From: a virus
Virus record (IMG/VR): IMGVR_UViG_3300047322_000627
Span: 1-34,641 of that record
Length of the DNA: 34,641 nucleotides
Strand: one strand, 5' to 3'
A program made the position numbers and the translations under genes. This document shows, piece by piece, positions 6,546 through 12,240 of the stretch (positions within the stretch are counted from its first letter, which is position 1; every line of letters begins with the position of its first letter). The notes under the pieces were generated by a model. That model was not told the origin of the DNA and ran no database searches. It was given only the letters and a program-made list of their open reading frames with translations.

Positions 6546-6590
6546 TCCGATTCGTCAGAAAATGAACAGATTATCGTCTGACGAATCGGA
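6546..6590 (-). promoter_or_regulatory. 14-base-pair stem-loop in the leader
   Basis: TCCGATTCGTCAGA (6546-6559) and TCTGACGAATCGGA (6577-6590) are perfect inverted arms around a 17-base loop. In the leftward RNA the second arm ends within CGGAGAG, so the GGA of the ribosome-binding site for the gene starting at 6538 would be paired. No U-run follows, so it is not an ordinary terminator. It could also be a DNA operator or a protein-binding site. Confidence 0.65.
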
Positions 6591-6623
6591 ACCGGCAAGC
6601 ACTATTTCGCGTGCCGGTGAATC

Positions 6624-7025
6624 TTATCCGCCGTAGAGAGCCTTGGAACGCGCCGTGTAGAAACTCGTCGGACGCTCCGGTGACATGAAGGCCGTCCAGC
6701 GACCGGACGGAAGGCGCTTTTGAACCGTATCGCTGTCTGCGGTGCAGCGATAGTTGAATTGGCCGTCCTGGAATTCAAACCACACCGGCTCAACGGCGTG
6801 CTCTTCGGGTCCGAAGTACGCGATGACGCAGTTGAGGCGTTTAGACACCTCTCCTTCTTCTCCGACCGTGCGGACGATAGCGGGCGTCCCCAGGCGCGTC
6901 GCGGTAAGTTCGGCGTACGCGAGGGCCATGCCCTTCGTTTCGACCGGCTCCGATGCGACTTCCCAACGCGCGTGGATCGGGTCCGAACCGTTACGGATTT
7001 GCTTGAATTCGACTTGGTATTTCAT
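6624..7025 (-). CDS. Hypothetical protein, first gene behind a leftward promoter
   Basis: A 133-residue protein of beta-rich character: KYQVEFKQIRNGSDPIHARW, then VETKGMALAYAELTATRLG, then RLNCVIAYFGPEEHAVEPVW. The short C-terminal region (PSGRWTAFMSPERPTSFYTA) is rich in Arg, Ser and Tyr. No motif that I can link to a function. The ATG at 7025 has the repeated leader GGAGCTAAACGCCATG, and a promoter lies 49 bases further upstream. The 39 codons of open frame above this ATG lie over the promoter and are not used. Confidence 0.7.
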   Translation of the reverse strand: MKYQVEFKQIRNGSDPIHARWEVASEPVETKGMALAYAELTATRLGTPAIVRTVGEEGEVSKRLNCVIAYFGPEEHAVEPVWFEFQDGQFNYRCTADSDTVQKRLPSGRWTAFMSPERPTSFYTARSKALYGG

Positions 7026-7038
7026 GGCGTTTAGCTCC
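7023..7038 (-). repeat. Repeated ribosome-binding cassette, copy 1
   Basis: Leftward sequence GGAGCTAAACGCCATG, identical at 8542-8557, 19213-19228 and 19401-19416 and with one extra base at 7805-7821. It places GGAG nine bases before ATG. Confidence 0.85.
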
Positions 7039-7073
7039 TGGGTTTTCGGCGTCCGGTTGGACACCGTGAAGAG

Positions 7074-7102
7074 ATTATGACGGAGTGTTCACATTCCGTC
7101 AA
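7074..7102 (-). promoter_or_regulatory. Sigma-70-like promoter with internal palindrome
   Basis: Leftward TTGACG (7102-7097), 17 bases, CATAAT (7079-7074). This is the best match to the host consensus in the window and drives the gene starting at 7025 and probably those behind it to 1358. The spacer region carries a 22-base dyad (7079-7100) with outer arms GACGGA/TCCGTC and inner TGT/ACA, placed where a repressor would block polymerase. The gap from 7039 to 7120 holds nothing else. Confidence 0.75.
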
Positions 7103-7120
7103 GCACTTTCGCACAAAAGT

Positions 7121-7330
7121 TCAAAAATTTTTGAACTCGTGTTTCGAGCCGTCCGCGTAATACTCCGTGGCCATGTAGTCCAGGCCTTGCTCGTGGAGAA
7201 GGGCCGTGCGACTAGCCGCGCGCTGGCGGGCAGCAGTGGGGCCAAGACGCCCAGCGCTGTAAGTCGCGGTGCCGGTCACGCCGTCCTTCTGCTTCCAGAC
7301 GATGATGATGTTAGTTACCGTCTTCGACAT
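7121..7330 (-). CDS. Small hypothetical protein
   Basis: A 69-residue protein. The N-terminal strand (SKTVTNIIIVWKQKDGVTGT) is followed by a helix rich in Arg and Ala (GPTAARQRAASRTALLHEQG) and a final aromatic tail ending SKHEFKNF. Looks like a small two-layer alpha/beta domain. The ATG at 7330 has AAGGA nine bases upstream and is preferred to codons in the overlapping frame above. Last gene of the unit that begins at 7807. Function unknown. Confidence 0.65.
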   Translation of the reverse strand: MSKTVTNIIIVWKQKDGVTGTATYSAGRLGPTAARQRAASRTALLHEQGLDYMATEYYADGSKHEFKNF

Positions 7331-7346
7331 ATTCTTACATTCCTTA

Positions 7347-7622
7347 TTACTTGCCCAAGGCCCGTTCCGCTTCCCGCTGCACGCGGCGCGAGTCCGTACG
7401 CACCCAGCCCAGGTGTTTCCCATCGTTACGCTCGATCAGGGTGGCGTCGCGGTTGGTCCGGTAGTCGATCCCCAGGAACTTGAAGTAGACCCAGACGGCC
7501 TGGCCTTCTACGGCCTTCCGCAGCTTCTCTTCGAGTTCTTCGGGCGTATCTGCGCGGCGCAATTCGCGTTCGTACGCTTCCTGGCCGTAGATCGCAACGT
7601 ATTCGCGAACGATTTTACTCAT
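7347..7622 (-). CDS. Hypothetical protein
   Basis: A 91-residue charged protein with a helical first half (IVREYVAIYGQEAYERELRR, PEELEEKLRKAVEG) and a strand-rich second half (AVWVYFKFLGIDYRTNRDA). The C-terminal helix is basic (RRVQREAERALGK). The alternating acidic and basic helices suggest a partner-binding protein. Its ATG overlaps the previous stop by four bases (ATGA). No family recognised. Confidence 0.65.
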   Translation of the reverse strand: MSKIVREYVAIYGQEAYERELRRADTPEELEEKLRKAVEGQAVWVYFKFLGIDYRTNRDATLIERNDGKHLGWVRTDSRRVQREAERALGK

Positions 7623-7807
7623 CGTGCGATAGCCTTCCGACCGCGACGCGGAGCGGGCTGGATGCCGTTATCAGCGGCGATCATCGACACCAGAATCAGC
7701 GATGCCAAATCCGGCTTCGTTTCGACGTACTCCGCGAACGAGATACGCGGCTGCGGCTTCGTCTTATAGTTGACGTAAGCGAGGAAGAGTTGGGTGGTAT
7801 TTTTCAT
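7619..7807 (-). CDS. Small basic hypothetical protein
   Basis: A 62-residue protein, basic overall, with KNTTQLFLAYVNYKTKPQPR at the start and a C-terminal PAPRRGRKAIAR tail that could contact nucleic acid. The central part (DLASLILVSMIAADNG) is hydrophobic but short for a membrane span. It is the first gene behind the promoter at 7854-7882 and has the repeated GGAGCTAAACGCC leader with one extra A before ATG. Confidence 0.65.
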   Translation of the reverse strand: MKNTTQLFLAYVNYKTKPQPRISFAEYVETKPDLASLILVSMIAADNGIQPAPRRGRKAIAR

Positions 7808-7821
7808 TGGCGTTTAGCTCC
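7805..7821 (-). repeat. Repeated ribosome-binding cassette, copy 2
   Basis: Leftward GGAGCTAAACGCCAATG. It differs from the other four copies by one extra A before the start codon. Confidence 0.8.
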
Positions 7822-7851
7822 TGTCCATGGCATCCGGTGGACACCAGACTA

Positions 7852-7891
7852 GAATTCTGCCTGAGATGGAATGACCCGTCAAGCAGAATTC
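7852..7891 (-). promoter_or_regulatory. Sigma-70-like promoter framed by an inverted repeat
   Basis: Leftward TTGACG (7882-7877), 17 bases, CAGAAT (7859-7854). Nine-base inverted arms GAATTCTGC (7852-7860) and GCAGAATTC (7883-7891) frame it, one covering the -10 box and the other abutting the -35 box. This is a likely double operator. It serves the genes starting at 7807, 7622 and 7330. Confidence 0.65.
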
Positions 7892-7906
7892 CGAAGAAAG
7901 TGGCAA

Positions 7907-8275
7907 TTACTTCGCGGTGATCATCGCGAGAACACTGTCCAGCTGTTCGATGGCGTCTTTCAGCGCGATGCAAATGTGAACCGCGCGACCGTGATTGCCG
8001 TTGCCGTCCGTTACGGCGTCCGCGACGTTTTCCGCGTCCGTACGGGAGAATCGGGTGGCCTGGTGCGGCCCGCCTGCCGGCACCGGCTCAGTGACCTGTT
8101 GGCCTTCGACCTTGAACTTGAGGGCGATGCCCGCGCCGCTTAGGACGACGAAGCCTTGGCCCAGCAGGACGTTCGAAAGGGAAGCGAGCGCGGCGGCGAG
8201 TTCCGCGCGCTTGGCCTGGATTTCGGAGATGAACTTGGCGGTGAAGACTTTGTTGTTGGTTGGTATCTTAGCCAT
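7907..8275 (-). CDS. Hypothetical protein
   Basis: A 122-residue protein. The N-terminal helix (KFISEIQAKRAELAAALASL) is followed by a hydrophobic strand region (VLLGQGFVVLSGAGIALKFK), a Gly/Pro loop, and a C-terminal helix (ICIALKDAIEQLDSVLAMI). It is probably a soluble dimer built from the two helices. TTAGGAG lies before the ATG. It follows the hairpin at 8302-8324, so some of its transcript may come from read-through. Function not recognised. Confidence 0.65.
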   Translation of the reverse strand: MAKIPTNNKVFTAKFISEIQAKRAELAAALASLSNVLLGQGFVVLSGAGIALKFKVEGQQVTEPVPAGGPHQATRFSRTDAENVADAVTDGNGNHGRAVHICIALKDAIEQLDSVLAMITAK

Positions 8276-8289
8276 TTTGGCTGCTCCTA

Positions 8290-8324
8290 AAGGGAAGAGA
8301 ACGGCGCGACCGAACGCCGCGCCG
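8290..8324 (-). terminator. Rho-independent terminator, leftward
   Basis: On the leftward strand CGGCGCG, a nine-base loop and CGCGCCG (8324-8302) are followed by the pyrimidine-rich TTCTCTTCCCTTT. The run is interrupted, so termination may be partial, leaving the gene at 8275 under read-through. It lies directly after the stop of the gene ending at 8332. Confidence 0.55.
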
Positions 8325-8331
8325 GATGGAA

Positions 8332-8544
8332 TTATTTGTGCAGGCTGCTGCCGAACTGGACTGTGAAGGTGGGCTGAGCGACCTTGTGGCCGGTCGCGCG
8401 CTTGGCTTCTCGCTTAAGGAGCGGAACTTGATCGTTATAGGCTTCTCCGATCCAAAGAACGCGGCTGAGTGAAGGGTCTTTGGACTCTTCGATCAGAACG
8501 AGTCGCGTCTTATCCGCGAAGATTTCGAGTCGGGAAGTGATCAT
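8332..8544 (-). CDS. Hypothetical protein
   Basis: A 70-residue strand-rich protein: ITSRLEIFADKTRLVLIEES, SRVLWIGEAYND, then a basic helix (PLLKREAKRATGHK) and a last strand (TFTVQFGSS). It could be a small antitoxin-like or nucleic-acid-binding fold, but there is no diagnostic motif. The gene stands alone, with its own promoter (8588-8616), the repeated GGAGCTAAACGCCATG leader and a hairpin terminator after it. Confidence 0.65.
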   Translation of the reverse strand: MITSRLEIFADKTRLVLIEESKDPSLSRVLWIGEAYNDQVPLLKREAKRATGHKVAQPTFTVQFGSSLHK

Positions 8545-8557
8545 GGCGTTTAGCTCC
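8542..8557 (-). repeat. Repeated ribosome-binding cassette, copy 3
   Basis: Leftward GGAGCTAAACGCCATG, identical to copies 1, 4 and 5. Confidence 0.85.
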
Positions 8558-8587
8558 TTGGTCGGTGTTCACTGCATCAGAGACTCT

Positions 8588-8616
8588 ATTATCTTTGATA
8601 TCCGACCAGGAGTAAA
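8588..8616 (-). promoter_or_regulatory. Sigma-70-like promoter
   Basis: Leftward TTTACT (8616-8611), 17 bases, GATAAT (8593-8588). Upstream lies CACAAAGTGC, shared in part with the promoters at 7074-7102 (GCGAAAGTGC) and 19449-19478 (CACAAAGTTA). It drives the single gene starting at 8544. Confidence 0.7.
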
Positions 8617-8631
8617 GCACTTTGTGAACTT

Positions 8632-8931
8632 TTATGACGTAGATGATTCCATTGATACGGCCACCACGATATCCTGACGTTCCATCGGGCAGGGCGTGCC
8701 GTCCGGCAACGATCCTTCGAGCAGGCACCGGACGGCCAACGGGTCGTAAGCTTCGTCCAGCGACATTCCGCAGCGCCTGCACACCCACAGGCTTTTGCGT
8801 TCGAAGCGCAGGCCGTCATCAGGCGGCGCGAGCATCTGCACCGGCGGATAGCGCGCGCAGATGATCAACGCGATGATCAAAGCAGAAACGGTCAGGCCGA
8901 TAACGATTGCAAGCGCGACAGGGAAGGTCAT
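8632..8931 (-). CDS. Membrane-anchored protein with a putative zinc site
   Basis: A 99-residue protein. Residues 3-25 form a membrane segment (VALAIVIGLTVSALIIALII), followed by a soluble part with CRRC at 51-54 and cysteines at 69 and 81, a spacing consistent with one zinc ion. It presumably faces the cytoplasm. The ATG at 8931 overlaps the stop of the HNH gene (ATGA), with GGAG five bases upstream. It is the last gene of the long leftward unit that starts near 11630. Function unknown. Confidence 0.65.
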   Translation of the reverse strand: MTFPVALAIVIGLTVSALIIALIICARYPPVQMLAPPDDGLRFERKSLWVCRRCGMSLDEAYDPLAVRCLLEGSLPDGTPCPMERQDIVVAVSMESSTS

Positions 8932-9314
8932 AGCAACTCCAGTTGTTGAACAGGCATATCTGGCCACTCATAGTTGCCACGTTGGGCGTTCGGTTTCCAG
9001 TGGACCACGCGCATGTTGTAATCGACGTGAAGCCCGCTGACGATGTTTACGCCGTTGTACTTACCAATCAACGGCACGATGTGATCGACCACGTGCAACT
9101 CGCCGGTCAACTTCGTCAGGCGGCGCGCTTCGTTGTACAGGGCACGTATCGCCTTCCGATCAGCCCAGGGCGGTCTACGGCGACGCTCCTGGGCGCGGCG
9201 TACCGCTCCCTGCTTGCCGTGCGGACGCGCCAACGGTCGCTGCTTCTGGATAATGAAGAGCGGACCGGCGTGCGAGCCGCCTACAAGATCAATGTTCAGA
9301 TTCACGTGCTTCAC
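8928..9314 (-). CDS. HNH-family endonuclease
   Basis: A metal-dependent nuclease of the HNH family, about 128 residues. A basic arm (RRAQERRRRPPWADRKAIRA) leads to the catalytic region: HVVDH at about 74-78, GLHVDYN at about 94-100 and N109, giving the His-Asn-His pattern and the 'VDHIVPL' strand. Phage HNH proteins nick or cut DNA in packaging, homing or host-genome breakdown. Those working with terminase are usually next to it; this one is 5 kb away on the other strand. The start is uncertain: GTG at 9314 or 9305 or TTG at 9332, none with a good ribosome-binding site, all overlapping the small gene upstream. Confidence 0.8.
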   Translation of the reverse strand: MKHVNLNIDLVGGSHAGPLFIIQKQRPLARPHGKQGAVRRAQERRRRPPWADRKAIRALYNEARRLTKLTGELHVVDHIVPLIGKYNGVNIVSGLHVDYNMRVVHWKPNAQRGNYEWPDMPVQQLELL

Positions 9315-9426
9315 GGTCGTCCAGCCATCCAAGGATACGGCTCATTGCGAGCGAAAGAACGAGCGACAGCAGAATCCATCCGCCACAAACTTTGGCGAGG
9401 GTCCAGAGCACTTGATGGTCAGCCAT
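9289..9426 (-). CDS. Single-pass membrane miniprotein
   Basis: A 45-residue protein: a short N-terminus (MADHQVLWTLAKVCGG), a hydrophobic stretch (WILLSLVLSLAMSRILGWL) and an acidic tail (DDREARESEH). The ATG has GAGGAG seven bases upstream and overlaps the previous gene's end by eight bases; its end overlaps the HNH gene. The fit of start, ribosome-binding site and neighbours supports a real gene. The role is unknown. Confidence 0.65.
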   Translation of the reverse strand: MADHQVLWTLAKVCGGWILLSLVLSLAMSRILGWLDDREARESEH

Positions 9427-9739
9427 AATTCATCTCCTCAATCCACATCGGGTCAATAAAGTAGTCCTTATCACCGTGCTCTCGCTTCTCACCGTTCGCG
9501 CGATACCAGCAGCGCAACGAGCCGCGACGATGCATGGCTCCAGTCATCATTCCTTCCCACGCGTACCCAGCGCACATACAGCCCATTGCACGTGTATTGC
9601 GTTGGTTCATCCACTTATCCGGTCGCAGCGTTCCGTCCGTGCAATATCGGCACTTAGGAGTCCTACGGTATAGGTCAGGATGCTTCGGCAGGACTCGCCG
9701 CGCATCGCACTTGCGACAGCGGCAGTGGACACAGCTCAT
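9419..9739 (-). CDS. Cys-rich putative zinc-binding protein
   Basis: A 106-residue protein with nine cysteines: CVHCRCRKC at 3-11, CRYC at 30-33, CMC at 54-56 and C77. Conserved-looking segments are RPDKWMNQRN and MHRRGSLRCWYR. Two zinc sites are likely. I recall similar phage proteins of unknown role; the basic, aromatic tail would suit nucleic-acid binding. The ATG at 9739 overlaps the upstream stop (ATGA); the 34 codons above it lie over the neighbouring gene. Confidence 0.7.
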   Translation of the reverse strand: MSCVHCRCRKCDARRVLPKHPDLYRRTPKCRYCTDGTLRPDKWMNQRNTRAMGCMCAGYAWEGMMTGAMHRRGSLRCWYRANGEKREHGDKDYFIDPMWIEEMNYG

Positions 9740-9912
9740 CTTTTTTCTTCCGGCTTCAGAAGGTCCGTCAACGGGCCTTCGCTGAACTCGTGGACGCGCG
9801 GCCTGATCCAAGTATTCGCAGCGCAACCGACATGGTACCACGAACGACCAGCCTTAACGCCTTCGCTCTCCTGCAGCGTTCTTTCGCACTTGGCGCACAG
9901 TCTGAGGTTCAT
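9736..9912 (-). CDS. Small zinc-ribbon-like protein
   Basis: A 58-residue protein with CAKC at 6-9 and WYHVGC ending at 30, giving a C-x2-C...H-x2-C site that probably binds one zinc. The remainder is polar. The start is ATG 9912, with GGAG seven bases upstream in a GGAGAACGAAATGAACC cassette also found at the MazG-like gene. Function unknown; it may be a protein-interaction or nucleic-acid-binding zinc finger. Confidence 0.65.
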   Translation of the reverse strand: MNLRLCAKCERTLQESEGVKAGRSWYHVGCAANTWIRPRVHEFSEGPLTDLLKPEEKR

Positions 9913-10117
9913 TTCGTTCTCCACGTTTTTTTGCTTCGGGCCTTCTCACGAATTCTACTTCAGCCGGGTGAAGATACTGCGCACAGAGCGTCCGTTTATT
10001 CATTATGAACACCAGATCGAGCGCAGCGAACACGCACAGAACCTCGCACGGCGACTCGTCGTGCTTGACGATGTCACCGGGCTTAAGCTGCGTCCGTTTC
10101 TGATTTGTCGAAGACAT
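9854..10117 (-). CDS. Hypothetical protein with a possible frameshift at its end
   Basis: An 87-residue protein. Residues 10-60 (TQLKPGDIVKHDESPCEVL, then FAALDLVFIMNKRTL and LHPAEVEFV) look like a compact beta domain. The last 23 residues (starting RGERNEPQTVRQ) overlap the next gene by 59 bases, unlike the four-base overlaps usual here. Just before that lies GCAAAAAAAC. With one more A, or a -1 shift at A-AAA-AAA, the protein would end after five different residues at a TGA forming the usual ATGA junction. The start at ATG 10117 lies inside the MazG gene and lacks a good ribosome-binding site. Confidence 0.55.
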   Translation of the reverse strand: MSSTNQKRTQLKPGDIVKHDESPCEVLCVFAALDLVFIMNKRTLCAQYLHPAEVEFVRRPEAKKRGERNEPQTVRQVRKNAAGERRR

Positions 10118-10508
10118 AGACGCACGCACCGGTCGCGGCCTCTTGCATGAACACCGTGGAATCAACGCGTCGCGAGACTTCGTTGAATTTTTGCATGACG
10201 GCTTCGCCAAGGTCGATGCCGAACTGCGCCGCCATGATGTCGGCGTACGTGATGAAGTCGGCAAACTCCTTCTGCAGCTTCTCCTTTGCCTCCAGCAGAT
10301 CGCACATGGTGGCGAAGTCGCCGCGACGAATTTTCTTCATCAGGTTCGCGGCCTCGCCAAGTTCTCCAACGACAGCGACCATCCAGTCAGCCGGTGACCA
10401 ATCGCTGCCGTCCGGTTGCGAGTGCGCCGGTTCTCCTTGAGCGTTCTTGAATTGCGGAAGGCGCAGCGTGTTGGCCAGTCGAAGGTCTGCAAACTTGAGT
10501 TGGTTCAT
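10083..10508 (-). CDS. MazG-like nucleotide pyrophosphohydrolase
   Basis: A 141-residue protein of the all-alpha NTP-pyrophosphatase superfamily (MazG/dUTPase-like), which cleaves nucleoside triphosphates to monophosphate and pyrophosphate. The metal-binding motif is present: E49-x2-E52 in GELGEAANLM and E81-x2-D84 in KEFADFITYADI, followed by the FGIDLGEAVMQKFNEVSRRV helix. Phage MazG proteins have been proposed to clean the nucleotide pool or lower (p)ppGpp in infected cells. The TTG at 10520 lies in the ribosome-binding site, so ATG 10508 (overlapping the previous stop as ATGA, GGAG seven bases upstream) is the start. Confidence 0.85.
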   Translation of the reverse strand: MNQLKFADLRLANTLRLPQFKNAQGEPAHSQPDGSDWSPADWMVAVVGELGEAANLMKKIRRGDFATMCDLLEAKEKLQKEFADFITYADIMAAQFGIDLGEAVMQKFNEVSRRVDSTVFMQEAATGACVYVFDKSETDAA

Positions 10509-10759
10509 TTCGTTCTCCAAAGTAATTCAATTACTGGGGTTGACCAGTGACGCCAAAAGCTACGGAGCCAAATGAATCCGTAGACAAAGCAAAGCGTGAA
10601 CATGCCCCACTGGTGGTTTGTGGACGTGCTGAGCATCCAAAGAGGTTGGACGGACAGCCCGAAGAAGCACGCCCATTTCTGGCGCGTCGGATGAAGGCTC
10701 AAGTACGTTGCCGACAACGACATGGCCGCGATGAGCGCTTGGACCAGAGCGTCGATCAT
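10505..10759 (-). CDS. Small polytopic membrane protein
   Basis: An 84-residue Trp-rich protein with two or three membrane segments: about 4-22 (ALVQALIAAMSLSATYLSL), 29-46 (WACFFGLSVQPLWMLST) and 50-68 (QWGMFTLCFVYGFIWLRSFW). The arrangement recalls small PnuC-like or phage 'WGMF' membrane proteins I have seen in early regions. A holin is possible but no lysis gene is adjacent, so I do not call it. The start overlaps the preceding stop (ATGA), and the stop overlaps the MazG start. Confidence 0.65.
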   Translation of the reverse strand: MIDALVQALIAAMSLSATYLSLHPTRQKWACFFGLSVQPLWMLSTSTNHQWGMFTLCFVYGFIWLRSFWRHWSTPVIELLWRTK

Positions 10760-10986
10760 AGCGCGTCCAAATCGTTAAAGATGGATCGTGCGCCGGTCGC
10801 CGTAACCATCAACGTTCCGTCAGCCGCGTAGTACGTCAAGCGCCCTTGCTCCTTCGCCAGAAGCCGTTCGCACTCGTCATAGATCGCGGCAGCTTTCTTC
10901 CGGTCGCCGTCTTCGAGAGCCTGGAAGAGTTGCGAACCGGGCGCGGCGTACACATCGCGGAACCGCTTACACTTTGCCGTGTTCAT
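10756..10986 (-). CDS. Hypothetical protein
   Basis: A 76-residue protein. The N-terminal half is helical (FQALEDGDRKKAAAIYDECE, then RLLAKEQG) and the second half holds two strands (RLTYYAADGTLMVTATGAR). No motif recognised. The ATG at 10986 lies 20 bases inside the end of the upstream gene, and its TGA overlaps the next start (ATGA). Confidence 0.65.
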   Translation of the reverse strand: MNTAKCKRFRDVYAAPGSQLFQALEDGDRKKAAAIYDECERLLAKEQGRLTYYAADGTLMVTATGARSIFNDLDAL

Positions 10987-11245
10987 AATTGGACACTGAG
11001 TTGGCGAGTTGTTGGGCTGAAATGCTGCCGGTAACGTTCACGTTGACAACAGGCGGTCTGCGCGATTCATGCCACAGCACGGTACGCTCCAGCGCGATGA
11101 TGTAGTCAACCGCGTGCTTCAGGGCGGCGCGGTCTTCATTCGAAACGCCGTTGACGTCGCGCATATCCAGCAGAACCTTGGCGACGTGCACCCGCTTGCC
11201 GGTCTTCGGATGAGAGGTCTTACCAGTCTTGAAATTGAACGGCAT
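10967..11245 (-). CDS. Hypothetical protein
   Basis: A 92-residue protein, with a basic N-terminus (FNFKTGKTSHPKTGKRVHVA), a helix (NEDRAALKHAVDYIIALERT) and a C-terminal strand region (PPVVNVNVTGSISAQQLA). The Lys-rich start could contact DNA. ATG 11245 is one base after the upstream stop, with AAGGA eight bases upstream. The longer frame above it belongs to another gene. Function unknown. Confidence 0.65.
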   Translation of the reverse strand: MPFNFKTGKTSHPKTGKRVHVAKVLLDMRDVNGVSNEDRAALKHAVDYIIALERTVLWHESRRPPVVNVNVTGSISAQQLANSVSNYEHGKV

Positions 11246-11246
11246 G

Positions 11247-11630
11247 TCATTTTCCTTCGAAAAGTTTGGTGATTTCCTCTTCGCAGCGCTCGCGCACGAG
11301 ACTGCTGCCAGAGTACCAAGAGAAGTGCTTGCGCACAACGTCGATTACCTCGCTGGCTGACGGCCCGCCAACGCGCTTGTGGTTGAATAGTTCACCTTGA
11401 ATGTCCTCTTCGGACACTGGACGGGCAGGCTCAGGCGCGGCTTGTGCCGTCAATAGCTCGCGCTCGATGACGTCAATGGGGTTGCTGAATAGCGGGCCGC
11501 GTGTGACTTGTAGCTCGCGAATCTGGTGAGGGTGCCCGTTGAGGGCGTTGACGATCTGGGCAAGCGCTTGCGTTGAGACTTCGATGCGAGCGGGAAGAGG
11601 ACGACTGACGCGGGATGGTGCTGTGGACAT
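11247..11630 (-). CDS. Conserved phage protein of HxIRELQ type
   Basis: A 127-residue protein. Residues about 21-45 (TQALAQIVNALNGHPHQIRE then LQVTRG) are a pattern I recall from many phages of beta-proteobacteria, followed by SNPIDVIERELL. The C-terminal half is helical (SASEVIDVVRKHFSWYSGSS). No function is established to my knowledge. The ATG has AGGAG upstream, and the gene lies directly after the terminator at 11651-11693. It is the first gene of a run of overlapping genes to 8632, so read-through or an unseen promoter must feed it. Confidence 0.7.
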   Translation of the reverse strand: MSTAPSRVSRPLPARIEVSTQALAQIVNALNGHPHQIRELQVTRGPLFSNPIDVIERELLTAQAAPEPARPVSEEDIQGELFNHKRVGGPSASEVIDVVRKHFSWYSGSSLVRERCEEEITKLFEGK

Positions 11631-11650
11631 TTCTGTCTCCTAAACTGCTG

Positions 11651-11693
11651 GCGCAAAAAGAAGGGGCGCACAATCCATTCGGACGTGCGCCCC
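11651..11693 (-). terminator. Rho-independent terminator, leftward
   Basis: GGGGCGCAC and GTGCGCCCC (11663-11671 and 11685-11693) form a nine-pair GC-rich stem with a 13-base loop. On the leftward strand the stem is followed by TTCTTTTTGC, a good U-run. It ends the transcript of the gene at 11758-12063. Confidence 0.8.
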
Positions 11694-11757
11694 ATAACGA
11701 GGGCTTAGACTCCGATCAACTGCAAGGCTAGTTTAATCGGAAATAGTGACGAAGAGG

Positions 11758-12063
11758 TTACACAGCGCCAGCGCTCTTGATGATGTCGTCTTCTGAGCGA
11801 AGGGTGCCGTTACCGTCGATCCAGGCCACTTCGTCACCCTTCTGGATGGAGATGATGCAGCGCTGCTCTTTGGCGTTGGCAACGATTGATCGAGCTTCCC
11901 AGCCCTGATCGCCTGCGACCTTCAAAGCGGTTGCCTGGGCTTCGGTCATATAGCGTTGACCAGCGGCACGGATACGCTTCTGCTGCGTTGACGCGCGCTT
12001 GCTAACTGCCGAAGGCACGCGGATGGCACGGAAAACTTCTTTTGCGGTCGTTTGAGCGATCAT
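11758..12063 (-). CDS. Hypothetical basic protein in a one-gene unit
   Basis: A 101-residue protein with a very basic N-terminal half (SAVSKRASTQQKRIRAAGQR) and a second half of helix plus strands (TEAQATALKVAGDQGWEARS, then RCIISIQKGDEVAWIDGNG). A DNA-binding role is possible but unproven. It is set apart by a promoter-like region upstream (TATAAT at 12136-12141) and the terminator at 11651-11693, so it is probably expressed separately. AAAGGAG lies seven bases before ATG. Confidence 0.7.
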   Translation of the reverse strand: MIAQTTAKEVFRAIRVPSAVSKRASTQQKRIRAAGQRYMTEAQATALKVAGDQGWEARSIVANAKEQRCIISIQKGDEVAWIDGNGTLRSEDDIIKSAGAV

Positions 12064-12135
12064 GGTAAAACTCCTTTCTGAGATTCGAATTAGTGAGGTA
12101 TAAGGTTCTGCAACTCCCTGTTGACTACGGAACCA

Positions 12136-12141
12136 ATTATA
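12136..12141 (-). promoter_or_regulatory. Candidate -10 box
   Basis: Leftward TATAAT (12141-12136), a perfect -10 hexamer in an AT-rich gap before the gene starting at 12063. No good -35 box lies 16-18 bases upstream, so it may be weak or activator-dependent. Confidence 0.4.
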
Positions 12142-12158
12142 AGTGATTCGACAAAGAA

Positions 12159-12212
12159 AATACGGACACTAATGCCCGTATTCTGACTAAGCGCGAGCTT
12201 AGGTCAGTTTTT
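12159..12212. terminator. Tandem hairpins, terminator-like in both directions
   Basis: Hairpin 1: AATACGG (12159-12165) with CCGTATT (12176-12182); on the leftward strand it is followed by TTCTTTG. Hairpin 2: CTGACTAAGC (12183-12192), GCGA loop, then GCTTA, a bulged G and GTCAG to 12207; on the rightward strand TTTTT follows (12208-12212). They lie after the stop of the leftward gene ending at 12241. Confidence 0.65.
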
Positions 12213-12240
12213 ATCCGCCGAATCCCAGAAGGCGATCAGT

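Noticed and set aside
10505-10759. Holin assignment for the small membrane protein
   Set aside because: Size and membrane segments allow it but no endolysin or spanin is adjacent and it lies in an early-type block.
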